From contig NZ_JBQKFH010000007.1 in NCBI RefSeq assembly GCF_052119425.1, positions 11,020-75,019 of the forward strand: DNA of 64,000 nucleotides. Reading direction: 5' to 3'. Below, in pieces: positions 36,195 through 44,398 of the stretch. Origin of the DNA: Enterococcus_E cecorum_C (GTDB lineage: Bacteria; Bacillota; Bacilli; Lactobacillales; Enterococcaceae). The stretch's first letter is position 1, and every line of letters starts with the position of its first letter. The position numbers were made by a program, and so were the translations under genes. The notes beneath the pieces are model-generated. The model worked only from the letters and a program-made list of their open reading frames with translations, had not been told where the DNA came from and searched no databases.

Positions 36195-37487
36195 ATGTCA
36201 TCTGTAGTGGTTGTAGGTACCCAGTGGGGAGATGAAGGTAAAGGAAAAATTACTGACTTTTTAAGTGAAAATGCGGAAGTGATTGCCCGTTATCAAGGAG
36301 GAGACAATGCCGGTCATACGATTAAGTTCAATGGTGTGACTTACAAATTGCACTTGATTCCCTCTGGTATTTTTTATAAAGATAAGATTAGCGTGATTGG
36401 TAACGGTGTGGTCGTCAATCCGAAATCATTAGTGAAGGAATTGGCTTACTTACATGAACGCAATATTACCACGGATAATTTACGTATTTCTGACCGTGCG
36501 CACGTGATTTTACCTTATCACATTCAGTTAGATGCCCTACAAGAAGAAGCAAAAGGCGATAAAAAAATTGGAACAACGATTAAAGGCATCGGACCTGCTT
36601 ACATGGATAAAGCGGCTCGTGTGGGGATTCGTATTGCGGATTTATTAGACCGTGAAATCTTTGAAGAACGTCTGCGCATAAATCTAGCAGAAAAGAATCG
36701 TTTATTTGAAAAAATGTACGGGGCTGATCCAATTGCCTTTGAAGATATTTTTGAAGAATATTATGAATACGGTCAACAAATCAAACAATATGTCTGCGAT
36801 ACTTCAGTGATTTTAAATGATGCGCTAGACCAAGGTAAACGTGTCTTGTTTGAAGGAGCGCAAGGAGTTATGTTAGATATTGACCAAGGAACGTATCCAT
36901 TTGTTACGTCTTCTAATCCGGTTGCTGGTGGGGTAACGATTGGTAGCGGGGTTGGCCCATCTAAAATTAATAAAGTCGTTGGGGTATGTAAAGCTTATAC
37001 TTCTCGTGTGGGCGATGGACCTTTCCCAACAGAATTATTTGATGAAATTGGTCACCAAATCCGTGAAGTTGGCCATGAATATGGTACTACTACCGGTCGT
37101 CCGCGTCGTGTTGGTTGGTTTGACTCTGTTGTGATGCGTCATTCTAAACGCGTATCTGGTATTACGAACCTTTGCTTGAATTCAATTGATGTCTTGAGTG
37201 GCTTAGAAACAGTGAAAATCTGTACCGCTTATGAATTAGATGGTGAATTGATTTATCATTATCCAGCAAGTTTGAAAGAATTACAACGCTGCAAACCAGT
37301 CTATGAGGAATTACCAGGTTGGTCTGAAGATATCACCAACTGTAAGAGCCTATCTGATTTACCAGAAAACGCGCGTAATTATGTCCGCCGCGTATCTGAA
37401 TTAGTCGGTGTGCGCATCTCTACTTTCTCTGTCGGCCCAGACCGTACCCAAACCAACGTCTTAGAAAGCGTCTGGTCACAAATTTAA
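36195..37487 (+). CDS. purA: Adenylosuccinate synthetase
   Basis: A 430-aa enzyme that joins IMP and aspartate using GTP, the first step from IMP to AMP. The P-loop GDEGKGK is at residues 12-18, followed by NAGHTI, then GTTIKGIGPAYMDKAARVG (about 125-143) and TTTGRPRRVGWFD (about 300). ATG 36195 lies behind AGGAGG and gives the family start MSSVVVVGTQWGDEG; a longer frame upstream runs through the promoter. Confidence 0.97.
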   Translation: MSSVVVVGTQWGDEGKGKITDFLSENAEVIARYQGGDNAGHTIKFNGVTYKLHLIPSGIFYKDKISVIGNGVVVNPKSLVKELAYLHERNITTDNLRISDRAHVILPYHIQLDALQEEAKGDKKIGTTIKGIGPAYMDKAARVGIRIADLLDREIFEERLRINLAEKNRLFEKMYGADPIAFEDIFEEYYEYGQQIKQYVCDTSVILNDALDQGKRVLFEGAQGVMLDIDQGTYPFVTSSNPVAGGVTIGSGVGPSKINKVVGVCKAYTSRVGDGPFPTELFDEIGHQIREVGHEYGTTTGRPRRVGWFDSVVMRHSKRVSGITNLCLNSIDVLSGLETVKICTAYELDGELIYHYPASLKELQRCKPVYEELPGWSEDITNCKSLSDLPENARNYVRRVSELVGVRISTFSVGPDRTQTNVLESVWSQI

Positions 37488-37506
37488 ACCTATCCCAATA
37501 CAATCA

Positions 37507-37550
37507 TCAAAGCAGGTATCGTGCATTAAGGCGCTACCTGCTTTTTTTGA
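37507..37550 (+). terminator. Terminator after purA
   Basis: AAGCAGGTA pairs with TACCTGCTT, followed by seven T. Confidence 0.85.
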
Positions 37551-37559
37551 GTAAAGAGG

Positions 37560-37798
37560 AAAATTCTTTGACAGTTGCAAGGTATAAAAACCTCTGAAAA
37601 CCTTGCGCGCCAAAGGATAGATGGATTTGATTCGTCTGAGAAAGTGTTGTATGTGATACAGAACAGAATAATTATTTGAAAAGTATGCACATGTCTAAAA
37701 GATAAAAATAAATGAACAAGCCTTCCAAAAATTTTGGGAGGTTTTTTCGCGCTTTTGAGATTTTTTTGCGTATTTAATAAGTAGCAGCAAAAAAATTA
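37560..37798. repeat. Dispersed repeat, copy A (complete form)
   Basis: Begins with a form of TTCTTTGACAGTTGCAAG, passes CCTTGCGCGCCAAAGGATAG and AAGTGTTGTATGTG, then GTATGCACATGTCTAAAAG, a hairpin AAGCCTTCCAAAA/TTTTGGGAGG with T run, and ends with GCGTATTTAATAAGTAG. The same parts in the same order are found at 38899, 48092 and, in part, at 40334, 49731 and 50632. No protein start or ribosome site supports coding. Confidence 0.75.
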
Positions 37799-37931
37799 TA
37801 CTCCAGATACTATACTAGATGATTTTTGGATTTTTTGAGTCCAATGGCGAGTTGACTGTTCGTACTTCTTTTGATATCCAATGAAAAGGTTTTATAGTAT
37901 AATAAATTTGTGGAGAAGAAAGGATATTTTC

Positions 37932-38801
37932 ATGAAAAAAGAAAATAAAAATCCAGTGTATTTTGGATTGACCAACGATGTTATCTTTGGTTGGATTATG
38001 AAAAGTGAGGAGAACTGTTTAGCGATTATCCGTGCGATTTTGCCAGAACTAAACATTACCAGCATTGTTCATAAAGAAATCCAGCACGACATTACCCCAG
38101 TAACCTCCGCTCGCGGTGTCCGATTTGATGCCGTGGTTAAAGATGACCAAAAACGTTATTATGATATTGAAATGCAGGTGGAAAATACCGGCGACTTAGG
38201 AAGACGTGCACGCTATTATCAATCACAAATTGATAATGAAACCTTAATGAAAGGACAAACATTCCATGATCTGAAAGAAAGTTTTGTTATTTTCTTATGT
38301 GCATTTGATCCGTTTAGTCATGGATTACGCCGCTATCAATTCCATCAATACGAAGACACGATTCGGGATTTACGTTTAGATACGTATTCACATGTGCTAT
38401 TTGTCAATTCAAAGGGTACGGAAGGTGAAGTATCAAATGATTTGGCGGGGATTATCGATGTGATGAACCAAAAGCCTAATCAAACCAATCCCCTAGCAAG
38501 CAAATTAATGAAGGAAATTGATTATTATAACCAAAATTCAGAAAAGAGGCGAGAATTGATGGATTACGCAACAAGACTTTTAGATGAACGCTTAATTGGT
38601 GAAAAAATTGGTGAGGAAAAAGGAAGGCAAGAAGGAAGAATAGAAGCAACAAATCGAAATGCAAGAAATATAATTATTGCATTTAAAGCGAATCAAGCTG
38701 AGCCGAGTTATATTTTTCAATTTGTCAAAAATGCATTTAAAGATGACTTTACTGATGAAGAAATCCAACAAATGATAGATGACGTGGAAGATAACGAGTA
38801 A
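37932..38801 (+). CDS. Rpn-family (PD-(D/E)XK) nuclease, transposase-31-like
   Basis: A 289-aa protein of the RpnA/PD-(D/E)XK family. The catalytic core is seen as GVRFDAVVKD (about 61-70) and YYDIEMQVE (about 75-83), followed by RARYYQSQID. The C-terminal part has LLDERLIGEKIGEEKGRQEG and a helix, as usual in the family. Rpn proteins cut DNA and promote recombination in E. coli; recently they have been linked to phage defence. AAAGGA precedes the ATG. A remnant of a second copy's C-terminus lies at 40430. Confidence 0.85.
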   Translation: MKKENKNPVYFGLTNDVIFGWIMKSEENCLAIIRAILPELNITSIVHKEIQHDITPVTSARGVRFDAVVKDDQKRYYDIEMQVENTGDLGRRARYYQSQIDNETLMKGQTFHDLKESFVIFLCAFDPFSHGLRRYQFHQYEDTIRDLRLDTYSHVLFVNSKGTEGEVSNDLAGIIDVMNQKPNQTNPLASKLMKEIDYYNQNSEKRRELMDYATRLLDERLIGEKIGEEKGRQEGRIEATNRNARNIIIAFKANQAEPSYIFQFVKNAFKDDFTDEEIQQMIDDVEDNE

Positions 38802-38831
38802 GTAGTTATCACCTACGTTCACCAGTGGATT

Positions 38832-38880
38832 ATTACAAAAACAGCGCACTTAGTTTCAAATAGTGCGCTGTTTTCGGTAA
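38832..38880 (+). terminator. Terminator after the Rpn gene
   Basis: AAAACAGCGCAC pairs with GTGCGCTGTTTT around a 13-base loop. Confidence 0.75.
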
Positions 38881-38898
38881 TGGCGGATTTTTTTACCG

Positions 38899-39148
38899 TC
38901 TCTTAATAATCTATCGTATAGAGTGGAGAGTACTGTAAATTCTTTGACAGTTGCAAGTTTCAAAAATCGCTGTAACCCTTGCGCACCAAAGGATATCCGT
39001 GTTTAGTGGTCGCTCAAAAGTGTTGTATGTGGTACAAATAAACAGAGTCACTATTTGATATGAAAATAAATCAACAAGCCTTCCAAAAATTTGGGAGGTT
39101 TTTTCACGCTTTTGAAGATTTTTTACGTATTTAATAAGTAGAGGCAAA
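38899..39148. repeat. Dispersed repeat, copy B (complete form)
   Basis: Starts with AATAATCTATCGTATAGAGT and continues through TTCTTTGACAGTTGCAAG, CTTGCGCACCAAAGGATA, AAGTGTTGTATGTGG, the CCTTCCAAAAATTTGGGAGG terminator hairpin and ACGTATTTAATAAGTAGAGG. Copies A and B bracket the Rpn gene. The rest of 38802-39282 holds only the Rpn terminator and an AT-rich stretch before the NUDIX gene. Confidence 0.75.
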
Positions 39149-39282
39149 AAGTCGCTAAAAATACATATTCACATGATAAATACGATGAAAATAGTCTCTT
39201 AGTTGAAGATGATGCGCGTAATGTGTATAATATCTGATGTAAAGAACACGAATTAGGGGTATTTAACCATAGAGGAGTAGCT

Positions 39283-39687
39283 ATGAGAGCAAGCATGTTT
39301 GTAATTGATGCTACAGGAAATCATGTTGTACTAATAAAAAGAGTAAAGGCTGGAAGAGAGTATTTTGTTGTACCCGGCGGAACTGTTGAAGAAAACGAGA
39401 CCCTTCACTTAGCTGCAATTAGAGAAATACAGGAAGAATTAGACATGGATGTTAGCGTCTCAAGTATATTTGAGACGTTGGATGAGGAAGACAACACATT
39501 CTTCTTTGCTAAGACTGATTATCAGAAGGGAGAACTTTTTATTCATGGAGAAGAAAAGGGAAGAAGTAGTTCTGATAATATCTATAAACCAATGTGGGTT
39601 AAAATTAATCAACTATTAAAAATGGAAGTATTTCCAGAATTTGATAGTGCAGTAATATCACAAATATTTAGGAAAAATTTAAGATGA
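39283..39687 (+). CDS. NUDIX hydrolase
   Basis: A 134-aa protein with a NUDIX box (GGTVEENETLHLAAIREIQE then EL, about residues 31-53). GAGGAG lies before the ATG. AT-richer than core genes. The substrate is unknown. It directly precedes a HicAB module and lies in the repeat-rich part. Confidence 0.88.
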   Translation: MRASMFVIDATGNHVVLIKRVKAGREYFVVPGGTVEENETLHLAAIREIQEELDMDVSVSSIFETLDEEDNTFFFAKTDYQKGELFIHGEEKGRSSSDNIYKPMWVKINQLLKMEVFPEFDSAVISQIFRKNLR

Positions 39688-39772
39688 GTAAGCCGTTTTT
39701 TTATTTTGAAGGAGCCAATGAAGTTGGTAATAACGACATTATTAGAACTGCTTTCCAATTACCGGGAAACAA

Positions 39773-39949
39773 ATGCTTAAACTAGCTAAAAAGAATGGTT
39801 GGAAAGAAGTTAGACAAAAAGGAAGTCACCATATTTTGCAAAAAGATGGCTTTCCTGTAGTGGTTGTTCCTGTGCATGGAAATGAAGATTTAAAAAAAGG
39901 ACTTGAGCAATCATTATTGAAAGATTTAGGAATCACTCTAGATAAATAG
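39773..39949 (+). CDS. hicA: HicA toxin (first HicAB module)
   Basis: A 58-aa double-stranded-RNA-binding-fold toxin that cleaves mRNA. It begins MLKLAKKNGWKEVRQKGSHH with the catalytic His in KGSHHILQKDG, then VVVVPVHGNEDLKKG and a final helix, the full HicA pattern. The ribosome site is weak (GGGAAA). A stretch before it (39684-39772) could encode a short peptide from an ATG at 39684 but nothing recognisable. hicB follows 17 bp downstream. Confidence 0.88.
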   Translation: MLKLAKKNGWKEVRQKGSHHILQKDGFPVVVVPVHGNEDLKKGLEQSLLKDLGITLDK

Positions 39950-39966
39950 TATTGAAAGGAAAATGT

Positions 39967-40353
39967 ATGATGAAGAAAACGTATCCTGCAATTTTTATAC
40001 CTGAGGAAAGTGGCTTTTCAGTTGTTTTTCCTGAATTTAGTGGTGGTACGCAAGGAAAGGATTTAGAAGATGCCATGTTTCAAGCAAAAGAAATGCTAGA
40101 TGGTATGCTGTCTTATTATATTGAAGAGAATATTCCTTTGCCTATCCCCTCAGATATTCACGAGATTCAAATAGACGATGAAGCTAGTTTTGTGACTTTA
40201 GTGCAAGGTGATCCTACAAGATTCCTTGAGAAGAAGACAATTCGAAAAAATATTACAATTCCTGAATGGTTAGCGGTAAGAGGCGAGAGAGATGGTGTGA
40301 ATTTTTCTCAGTTACTAACAGAATCACTATTTGAAAAGTATGCGCATGTCTAA
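39967..40353 (+). CDS. hicB: HicB antitoxin (first HicAB module)
   Basis: A 128-aa antitoxin: the N-terminal RNase-H-like part (YPAIFIPEESGFSVVFPEF, then DAMFQAKEMLDGML and PLPIPSDI) pairs with HicA, and the C-terminal part (ITIPEWLAVRGERDGVNFSQ) is a DNA-binding helix motif for autoregulation. AAAGGA lies 6 bases before ATG 39967. Order toxin-antitoxin is normal for hicAB. Its end runs into a partial dispersed repeat. Confidence 0.9.
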   Translation: MMKKTYPAIFIPEESGFSVVFPEFSGGTQGKDLEDAMFQAKEMLDGMLSYYIEENIPLPIPSDIHEIQIDDEASFVTLVQGDPTRFLEKKTIRKNITIPEWLAVRGERDGVNFSQLLTESLFEKYAHV

Positions 40354-40434
40354 AAGATAAAAATAAATCAACAAGCCTTCCAAAAAATTTTGGGAGGTTT
40401 TTTCGCGTATTTAATAAGGTGAGGCAAAAAAGTA
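40334..40434. repeat. Dispersed repeat, copy C (3' half only)
   Basis: GAAAAGTATGCGCATGTCTAAAAG, the CCTTCCAAAAAATTTTGGGAGG hairpin with T run and CGCGTATTTAATAAG match the 3' half of copies A and D. It starts inside the last codons of hicB, so hicB appears to have been joined to the repeat. Confidence 0.7.
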
Positions 40435-40521
40435 ATAAGACTTCTAGATGAACGCAGCGTTGGTAATCGTGAAGCAACTGAAAAAATGATTGAATTGATG
40501 AAAGATATTGAAAGTAAATAA
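40430..40521 (+). pseudogene. C-terminal remnant of an Rpn-family gene
   Basis: A frame ending at TAA 40519-40521 reads IRLLDERSVGNREATEKM and a final IELMKDIESK. It matches the TRLLDERLIGE region of the intact Rpn gene at 37932. The body of the gene is missing and the repeat abuts it. Confidence 0.6.
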
Positions 40522-40563
40522 GCATCTGAAAGATTTAGAGCTCCTACTTTCTTAATTGGATAA

Positions 40564-40606
40564 GTATAAAAAGCGCCCTGTTTTGAGATTTCGGGGCGCT
40601 TTTTCA
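40564..40606 (+). terminator. Terminator after the Rpn remnant
   Basis: AAAAAGCGCCC pairs with GGGCGCTTTTT. Confidence 0.8.
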
Positions 40607-40707
40607 TATTCGATTTTTAAGGATACTATATTTTATTTGTGCTTTTTATAGTTTTATTCTAACTAGCAGCATCTAATATATTTAGGGAATATTCAAGAAT
40701 AAAGTTC

Positions 40708-40756
40708 ATTCAGGAATGATTTTGCTGTTGTTCAGGAATGATTTTCCCGCTACAAT
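40708..40756 (+). promoter_or_regulatory. Regulated promoter of the pheromone operon
   Basis: Two direct copies of TTCAGGAATGATTTT, 22 bp apart (about 40709 and 40731), end just before TACAAT, about 20 bp after the start of the second copy, so the second copy takes the place of a -35 box. This is the layout of promoters activated by LytTR regulators of class II bacteriocin systems. Related repeats at 43183, 44239 and 47293. Confidence 0.75.
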
Positions 40757-40802
40757 GAAAGTTATGGCACACTATTCCTGTAAATATTTATTTGGAGGAA
40801 TG

Positions 40803-40952
40803 ATGAAAATGAAAAAATTAAGTTTAAAATGGGAAAAATGTCCAAAAGAGAAATTAGAGAAAGTGGTAGGGGGAAAAAATGTGGGTTCTGTAGGAAAAGT
40901 TCCATCAAATTTAGCACAATGTATCTTCTCTTTTTTTAAAAAATGTGGATAA
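40803..40952 (+). CDS. EntF-like bacteriocin-inducing pheromone precursor
   Basis: A 49-aa double-glycine precursor: leader ending KLEKVVGG and a 25-residue mature peptide starting KNVGSVGK and ending FKKCG. The mature part shares with the enterocin A induction factor EntF, by my memory of it, the same length, SNL at 11-13, Cys16, F-S at 18-19 and FKKC at 21-24. The two Cys would form a ring of eight intervening residues. It should be cut and exported by a C39 ABC transporter and sensed by the kinase encoded next. TTTGGAGG precedes the start; ATG 40800 or 40809 is also possible. Confidence 0.85.
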   Translation: MKMKKLSLKWEKCPKEKLEKVVGGKNVGSVGKVPSNLAQCIFSFFKKCG

Positions 40953-40982
40953 GGACGTAATAATATAGGGAGGAATAACTTA

Positions 40983-42281
40983 ATGTTAATCGATACAAAA
41001 GCTTACTTATTAAAATTATTTTTAGAAAACTTTATATTTGTTTTTATATTTTATATGACAAATGCCAAAATATCTAAAAAAAAGTATTGGTTAATGGTGT
41101 TAATGGTTGTAATAAAATTTTTCTTAGATATATTTATTTTCTTTACAGAGTTTATTCCTATTGCATTTGGATACTATATTTTAAGAAAATCAAAAATAGA
41201 TAGAGTAATAGCACTTAATAAAGCTTTATTATGTACATTATGCAGCTTTTTTATATTTATTTTTAGTTCAACAGTGCTACTATCTGTCATATCAAATCAA
41301 TATAGTAATCTATCATATATTTTTATTTTCATACAAGTGATTCTTGATTATATGTTAGCGGGTCTATTTGTTTATCTTTACAAAAGGTTTAATATTGATA
41401 CTTTGATAGAAAAAAACAGTTCTAATCTCACTATTTTTTTTGGTATGTATGTTATTATTTTCGTTAGTTTTATAGACTATACTGCACATAAGCGTGAAAT
41501 TTTTGATCAATTTGTGTTAGGAATTCTAATATTTTTAGTACTACAAACACTTTTTGTATCGGCTTTGTTCATTTGGATGACGATTAAACAAAAAGAACGC
41601 TACGATCAAAAAATCAAAAACCAAGAGCTCATCTATCTGAAAAAATATACAGACTCTCTGGAAAAAGACCAGGAACAATCTGCGAGGTTCAGACATGATT
41701 ATAAAAATTTGATTCTAAGTTTAAAAGAAAAAGCCGAATTTTCACAAGATATTGCGCTTAAAGAAAAAATTGAATCGTTGGAGCACTATTCTCAACCATA
41801 TTTAACAGATAAATTTGCTTACCGCTATTTAAAAAATGTCAAAAATGATTATGTTAAAAGTTTGTTGATTTCTAAATTATATACAGCTAGTCAAAAGTAT
41901 ATTCATTGTACTTTTGAATGTCCTAATGTGATTCAAAACATACCGATGGATATCTTTGATTTTGTGAGGGTTCTAGGTATTTTAATTGATAATGCGCTAG
42001 AAGCTGCGGAAGAAAGTGAACAAAAAGAGCTAGCCATTGCCATTTATCAGGATAAAGAACAAATGGAAATCTCTATCATTAATAGCTGCAACCAAGCTAA
42101 AAAATCGATTAACCAATTAACACAAAAAGGGGTTACCACCAAAAAAGGGCATAGTGGTTTAGGTTTGTCGAATATAGAAGAAATTAATAGAAAAAATGAA
42201 AATATGTTTGTCAATTATCAAATGGAAGCAGAACAATTCATTGCCCATGTTGTTCTTATAGTAAAAGAGGAGGACTTATGA
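40983..42281 (+). CDS. Peptide-pheromone sensor histidine kinase (HPK10 type)
   Basis: A 432-aa kinase. The N-terminal half (about 1-205) has six or seven hydrophobic segments for pheromone sensing; the H-box is FRHDYKNLILSL (about 237), the N-box IDNALEAAEES (about 336) and the G-box GHSGLGLSNIEE (about 390) of the GHKL domain. This is the AgrC/ComD/EntK/PlnB layout. It lies 30 bp after the pheromone gene and overlaps the regulator gene by 4 bases. Confidence 0.93.
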   Translation: MLIDTKAYLLKLFLENFIFVFIFYMTNAKISKKKYWLMVLMVVIKFFLDIFIFFTEFIPIAFGYYILRKSKIDRVIALNKALLCTLCSFFIFIFSSTVLLSVISNQYSNLSYIFIFIQVILDYMLAGLFVYLYKRFNIDTLIEKNSSNLTIFFGMYVIIFVSFIDYTAHKREIFDQFVLGILIFLVLQTLFVSALFIWMTIKQKERYDQKIKNQELIYLKKYTDSLEKDQEQSARFRHDYKNLILSLKEKAEFSQDIALKEKIESLEHYSQPYLTDKFAYRYLKNVKNDYVKSLLISKLYTASQKYIHCTFECPNVIQNIPMDIFDFVRVLGILIDNALEAAEESEQKELAIAIYQDKEQMEISIINSCNQAKKSINQLTQKGVTTKKGHSGLGLSNIEEINRKNENMFVNYQMEAEQFIAHVVLIVKEEDL

Positions 42282-43027
42282 AATACCCAATTATTTTATG
42301 CGAAGATGACCTTTTACAATTACATCAGTTAGAAAGAGTGATTGATAAATTTATACTTTTCCATGATGAAATCTTTGAAGTCGTGTTGTCTGCGCAAAAA
42401 CCTTCAGAAGTGGAGGCTTATTTAAAACAATTTCATCCCAAGCAAGGCATTTATTTTTTAGATGTAGATTTAAAAGCAGAGATGGATGGGATGGAATTAG
42501 CACAAATAATTAGAAAACATGATGTTCAGGCTAAAATTATTTTTGTAACTACGCATGATGAAGTACTGCCGATTACCTTCAAAAGAAAACTAGAAGCATT
42601 AGGTTTTGTTCAAAAAGATCAAGATTATGATGAATACAAAAAAGAAATTGTCGAATTATTATTGTTAGCGCAAGAAAGAATTGATGCAGCGAAGGTTTCA
42701 AAAAATCAAGCCTTTGTATTTTCGATAGGCTCACAAACCTTTACTTTTGACATCAATGACATTTATTTTTTAGAAGCGTCTTCTATGCCACATCGCTTAT
42801 CTTTAACCACTAAAAATGGCCAGTACGAATTTTATGGTAAATTAACTGATTTTGAGGAAAAATACGAAGCGTTGACTAGAATTAATCGTTCATGTTTAGC
42901 CAATCTGAAAAATGTTCAAAAAACTGATTTTAAAGCAAAAGAAGTCTATTTCACTGAAGAGGTCCATCGAAGTTTTTCATCATCAAAAACCAAGTCGATT
43001 AAAGCGTTTCTGAATACCATGTTTTAG
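42278..43027 (+). CDS. LytTR response regulator of the bacteriocin locus
   Basis: A 249-aa regulator. The receiver has the acidic pair CEDD (about 6-9) and phospho-Asp in YFLDVDLK (about 65); the C-terminal LytTR DNA-binding domain spans about 140-245 with NDIYFLEASS, RLSLTTKNGQYEFYG and RINRSCLANLKNV. Members (AgrA, ComE, PlnC/D) bind paired direct repeats about two helical turns apart, which is what the promoters at 40708, 43238, 44292 and 47293 show. Confidence 0.93.
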   Translation: MKYPIILCEDDLLQLHQLERVIDKFILFHDEIFEVVLSAQKPSEVEAYLKQFHPKQGIYFLDVDLKAEMDGMELAQIIRKHDVQAKIIFVTTHDEVLPITFKRKLEALGFVQKDQDYDEYKKEIVELLLLAQERIDAAKVSKNQAFVFSIGSQTFTFDINDIYFLEASSMPHRLSLTTKNGQYEFYGKLTDFEEKYEALTRINRSCLANLKNVQKTDFKAKEVYFTEEVHRSFSSSKTKSIKAFLNTMF

Positions 43028-43051
43028 GATACTTCCTTTATTATTAATACG

Positions 43052-43105
43052 TTAAAAGAATATTCAATGCTCATTTGTTTTGGCTTGAATATTCTTTTTT
43101 TATTC
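43052..43105 (+). terminator. Terminator of the pheromone-kinase-regulator operon
   Basis: AAAGAATATTCAA pairs with TTGAATATTCTTT, followed by T's. Confidence 0.85.
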
Positions 43106-43349
43106 TCTAAAAAAATTTTTTTTATTTTTTTTGAGCAAATTTGGGCAACTTTCCTCTACCCCCCAAAAAAAGTTCATAAAAGCATTCCTGAACACTCATA
43201 AATCTATTCTTGAATTAATAATACAAAAGTTCTTTTATGTGGAAAGAAAGATTTTAAGCAGTTTAAGAACGATTTTCCCACTCGCTTAATAACTATGCAA
43301 TAATATGGTTGTCAAAGAGACAATACTATAGATAATGGAAGATTATATT
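43106..43349 (+). promoter_or_regulatory. Control region of the first bacteriocin gene
   Basis: A minus-strand pair of repeats (TTCAAGAATAGATTT and TTCAGGAATGCTTTT, 22 bp apart, 43184-43220) is followed by a plus-strand pair (GAAAGATTTT and GAACGATTTT, 21 bp apart, 43245-43280) and an AT-rich -10 region (CAATAATATG near 43299). The same composite returns almost unchanged at 44210-44398. An oddly pure A/T run lies at 43107-43135. Confidence 0.65.
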
Positions 43350-43559
43350 ATGAAAACAAGAGAATTATTAACAGAAAAACAAATGAAGAGAGTTGTAGGA
43401 GGAGGTCCTGCAAAGAATTTTATTTATGGAATGGGCCAAGGTGCGATGGGAGGTGCTAGTTTAGGAGCTGCAATATGTGCCCCGACAGGAGTAGCAGCTG
43501 GAGCTTGTGCTGTAGTAGGTGGTTTAGTAGGTGGTGTTATAGGATATAATGCTCCATAA
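43350..43559 (+). CDS. Double-glycine bacteriocin peptide (class II)
   Basis: A 69-aa precursor. The leader MKTRELLTEKQMKRVVGG is a standard double-glycine export signal; the mature part of about 51 residues is Gly/Ala-rich with several GxxxG motifs (for example GGASLGAA, GGLVGGVIG) and two Cys (near 49 and 58 of the precursor). It resembles class IIb or Blp-type peptides that insert in membranes. The start is weakly supported by GGAAGA; an ATG 15 bases upstream is possible. The next gene overlaps its end and is its likely immunity gene. Confidence 0.82.
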   Translation: MKTRELLTEKQMKRVVGGGPAKNFIYGMGQGAMGGASLGAAICAPTGVAAGACAVVGGLVGGVIGYNAP

Positions 43560-43764
43560 GATAATAAAGTATTTACTTTTTTTAAAATTAGATAAATTAG
43601 ATAAATTAGATATTTTTATAATTTCTTATACTTTAATCGTTTTACTAGGATTATATAATCCTTTTAGTAACAAAGAACATTTTTTAACGTATTTATTTTT
43701 TGATTTATCAATACCGTTATTAATAATGGTTGGGCTAATTCATAGTAAGAATAAATATAAATAA
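43549..43764 (+). CDS. Small membrane protein, probable bacteriocin immunity protein
   Basis: A 71-aa protein with a basic N-terminus, a repeated LDKLDKLD segment (about 14-21) and two hydrophobic helices (about 22-38 and 48-64). Its ATG overlaps the end of the bacteriocin gene, so the two are coupled. Small two-helix proteins in this place usually protect the producer. No known immunity family is recognised, so the role rests on context. Confidence 0.6.
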   Translation: MLHKIIKYLLFLKLDKLDKLDIFIISYTLIVLLGLYNPFSNKEHFLTYLFFDLSIPLLIMVGLIHSKNKYK

Positions 43765-43765
43765 T

Positions 43766-43810
43766 AAAGTCAAACTCCTTGCTACCATTCAAGGAGTTTG
43801 ATTTTTATGG
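43766..43810 (+). terminator. Terminator of the first bacteriocin unit
   Basis: TCAAACTCCTTG pairs with CAAGGAGTTTGA, followed by five T. Confidence 0.85.
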
Positions 43811-44105
43811 TGTACCAAGTATGGTGCACTTTCTTTCTGGTGTAAGTACAGACACGGGTATTTACTACCAAGTATAACGAATCACAAGCCGACAGCATTA
43901 GTGTCTAAGGGTAGAAAGCAGTATAGCAAAGTCTACAATCCTGCGAACAGAAAATGAAAACAGGCTAAATGGTGGATGAGATTGCTTAATAAATCGAAGT
44001 CTTGAAGGTAAATATAAAAACAAGACAGGTCGTGTGACGAAAGAATTATATCTTACCTTGGGAGATTCAGATAGCATGAATAATTTAGAAATGATGTTTC
44101 AGGGA
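43810..44105 (+). mobile_element. Possible 5' fragment of a group II intron, copy 1
   Basis: Begins GTGTACCAAGTATGGT, similar to the GUGYG start of group II introns, and continues with non-coding sequence including CAAGCCGACAGC, AAATGGTGGATGAGATTGCT and GACGAAAGAATTATATCTT. About three quarters of it is shared with 46385-46640. No reverse transcriptase frame follows. The intron assignment is from general resemblance only; it is certain only that it is a repeated non-coding element. Confidence 0.4.
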
Positions 44106-44209
44106 TTTTGAGTGATAACATACAAAATTGTTCAAAGTGGAGTTATATTTTATTAGCTAATACAGGATTTTATAAAAAATTTTTTTAAGCAAATTTTGGC
44201 AATTTTCTT

Positions 44210-44398
44210 CTAAATCCCCCAAAAAACTGCATAAAAGTATTCCTGAACGCCCATAAATCTCTTCTTGAATGAAAAACTCAGAGAATGATATCTCTTAAAA
44301 GAAAGATTTTAAGCAGTTTAAGAACGATTTTCCCACTCGCTCAATAGCTATGTAATAATATGATTGTCAACGAGATAAATGTTTTAGCGAAATTTATT
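44210..44398 (+). promoter_or_regulatory. Control region of the two-peptide bacteriocin
   Basis: A close copy of 43160-43349: a minus-strand repeat pair (44239-44276), a plus-strand pair with GAAAGATTTT and GAACGATTTTCCCACTCGCT (44302-44340) and TAATAATATG near 44353. Strong conservation of both pairs suggests that both orientations matter. Confidence 0.65.

Noticed and set aside
38911..39147. Minus-strand frames in the dispersed repeats (for example with IQHFFRRSESTYPL at 49738 and 50536)
   Set aside because: No ribosome sites, frames interrupted in other copies, and the repeats contain intrinsic terminators; more likely non-coding.
40716..40802. Longer form of the pheromone precursor
   Set aside because: It would begin within the regulator-binding repeats; the double-glycine leader starting at 40803 has normal length.
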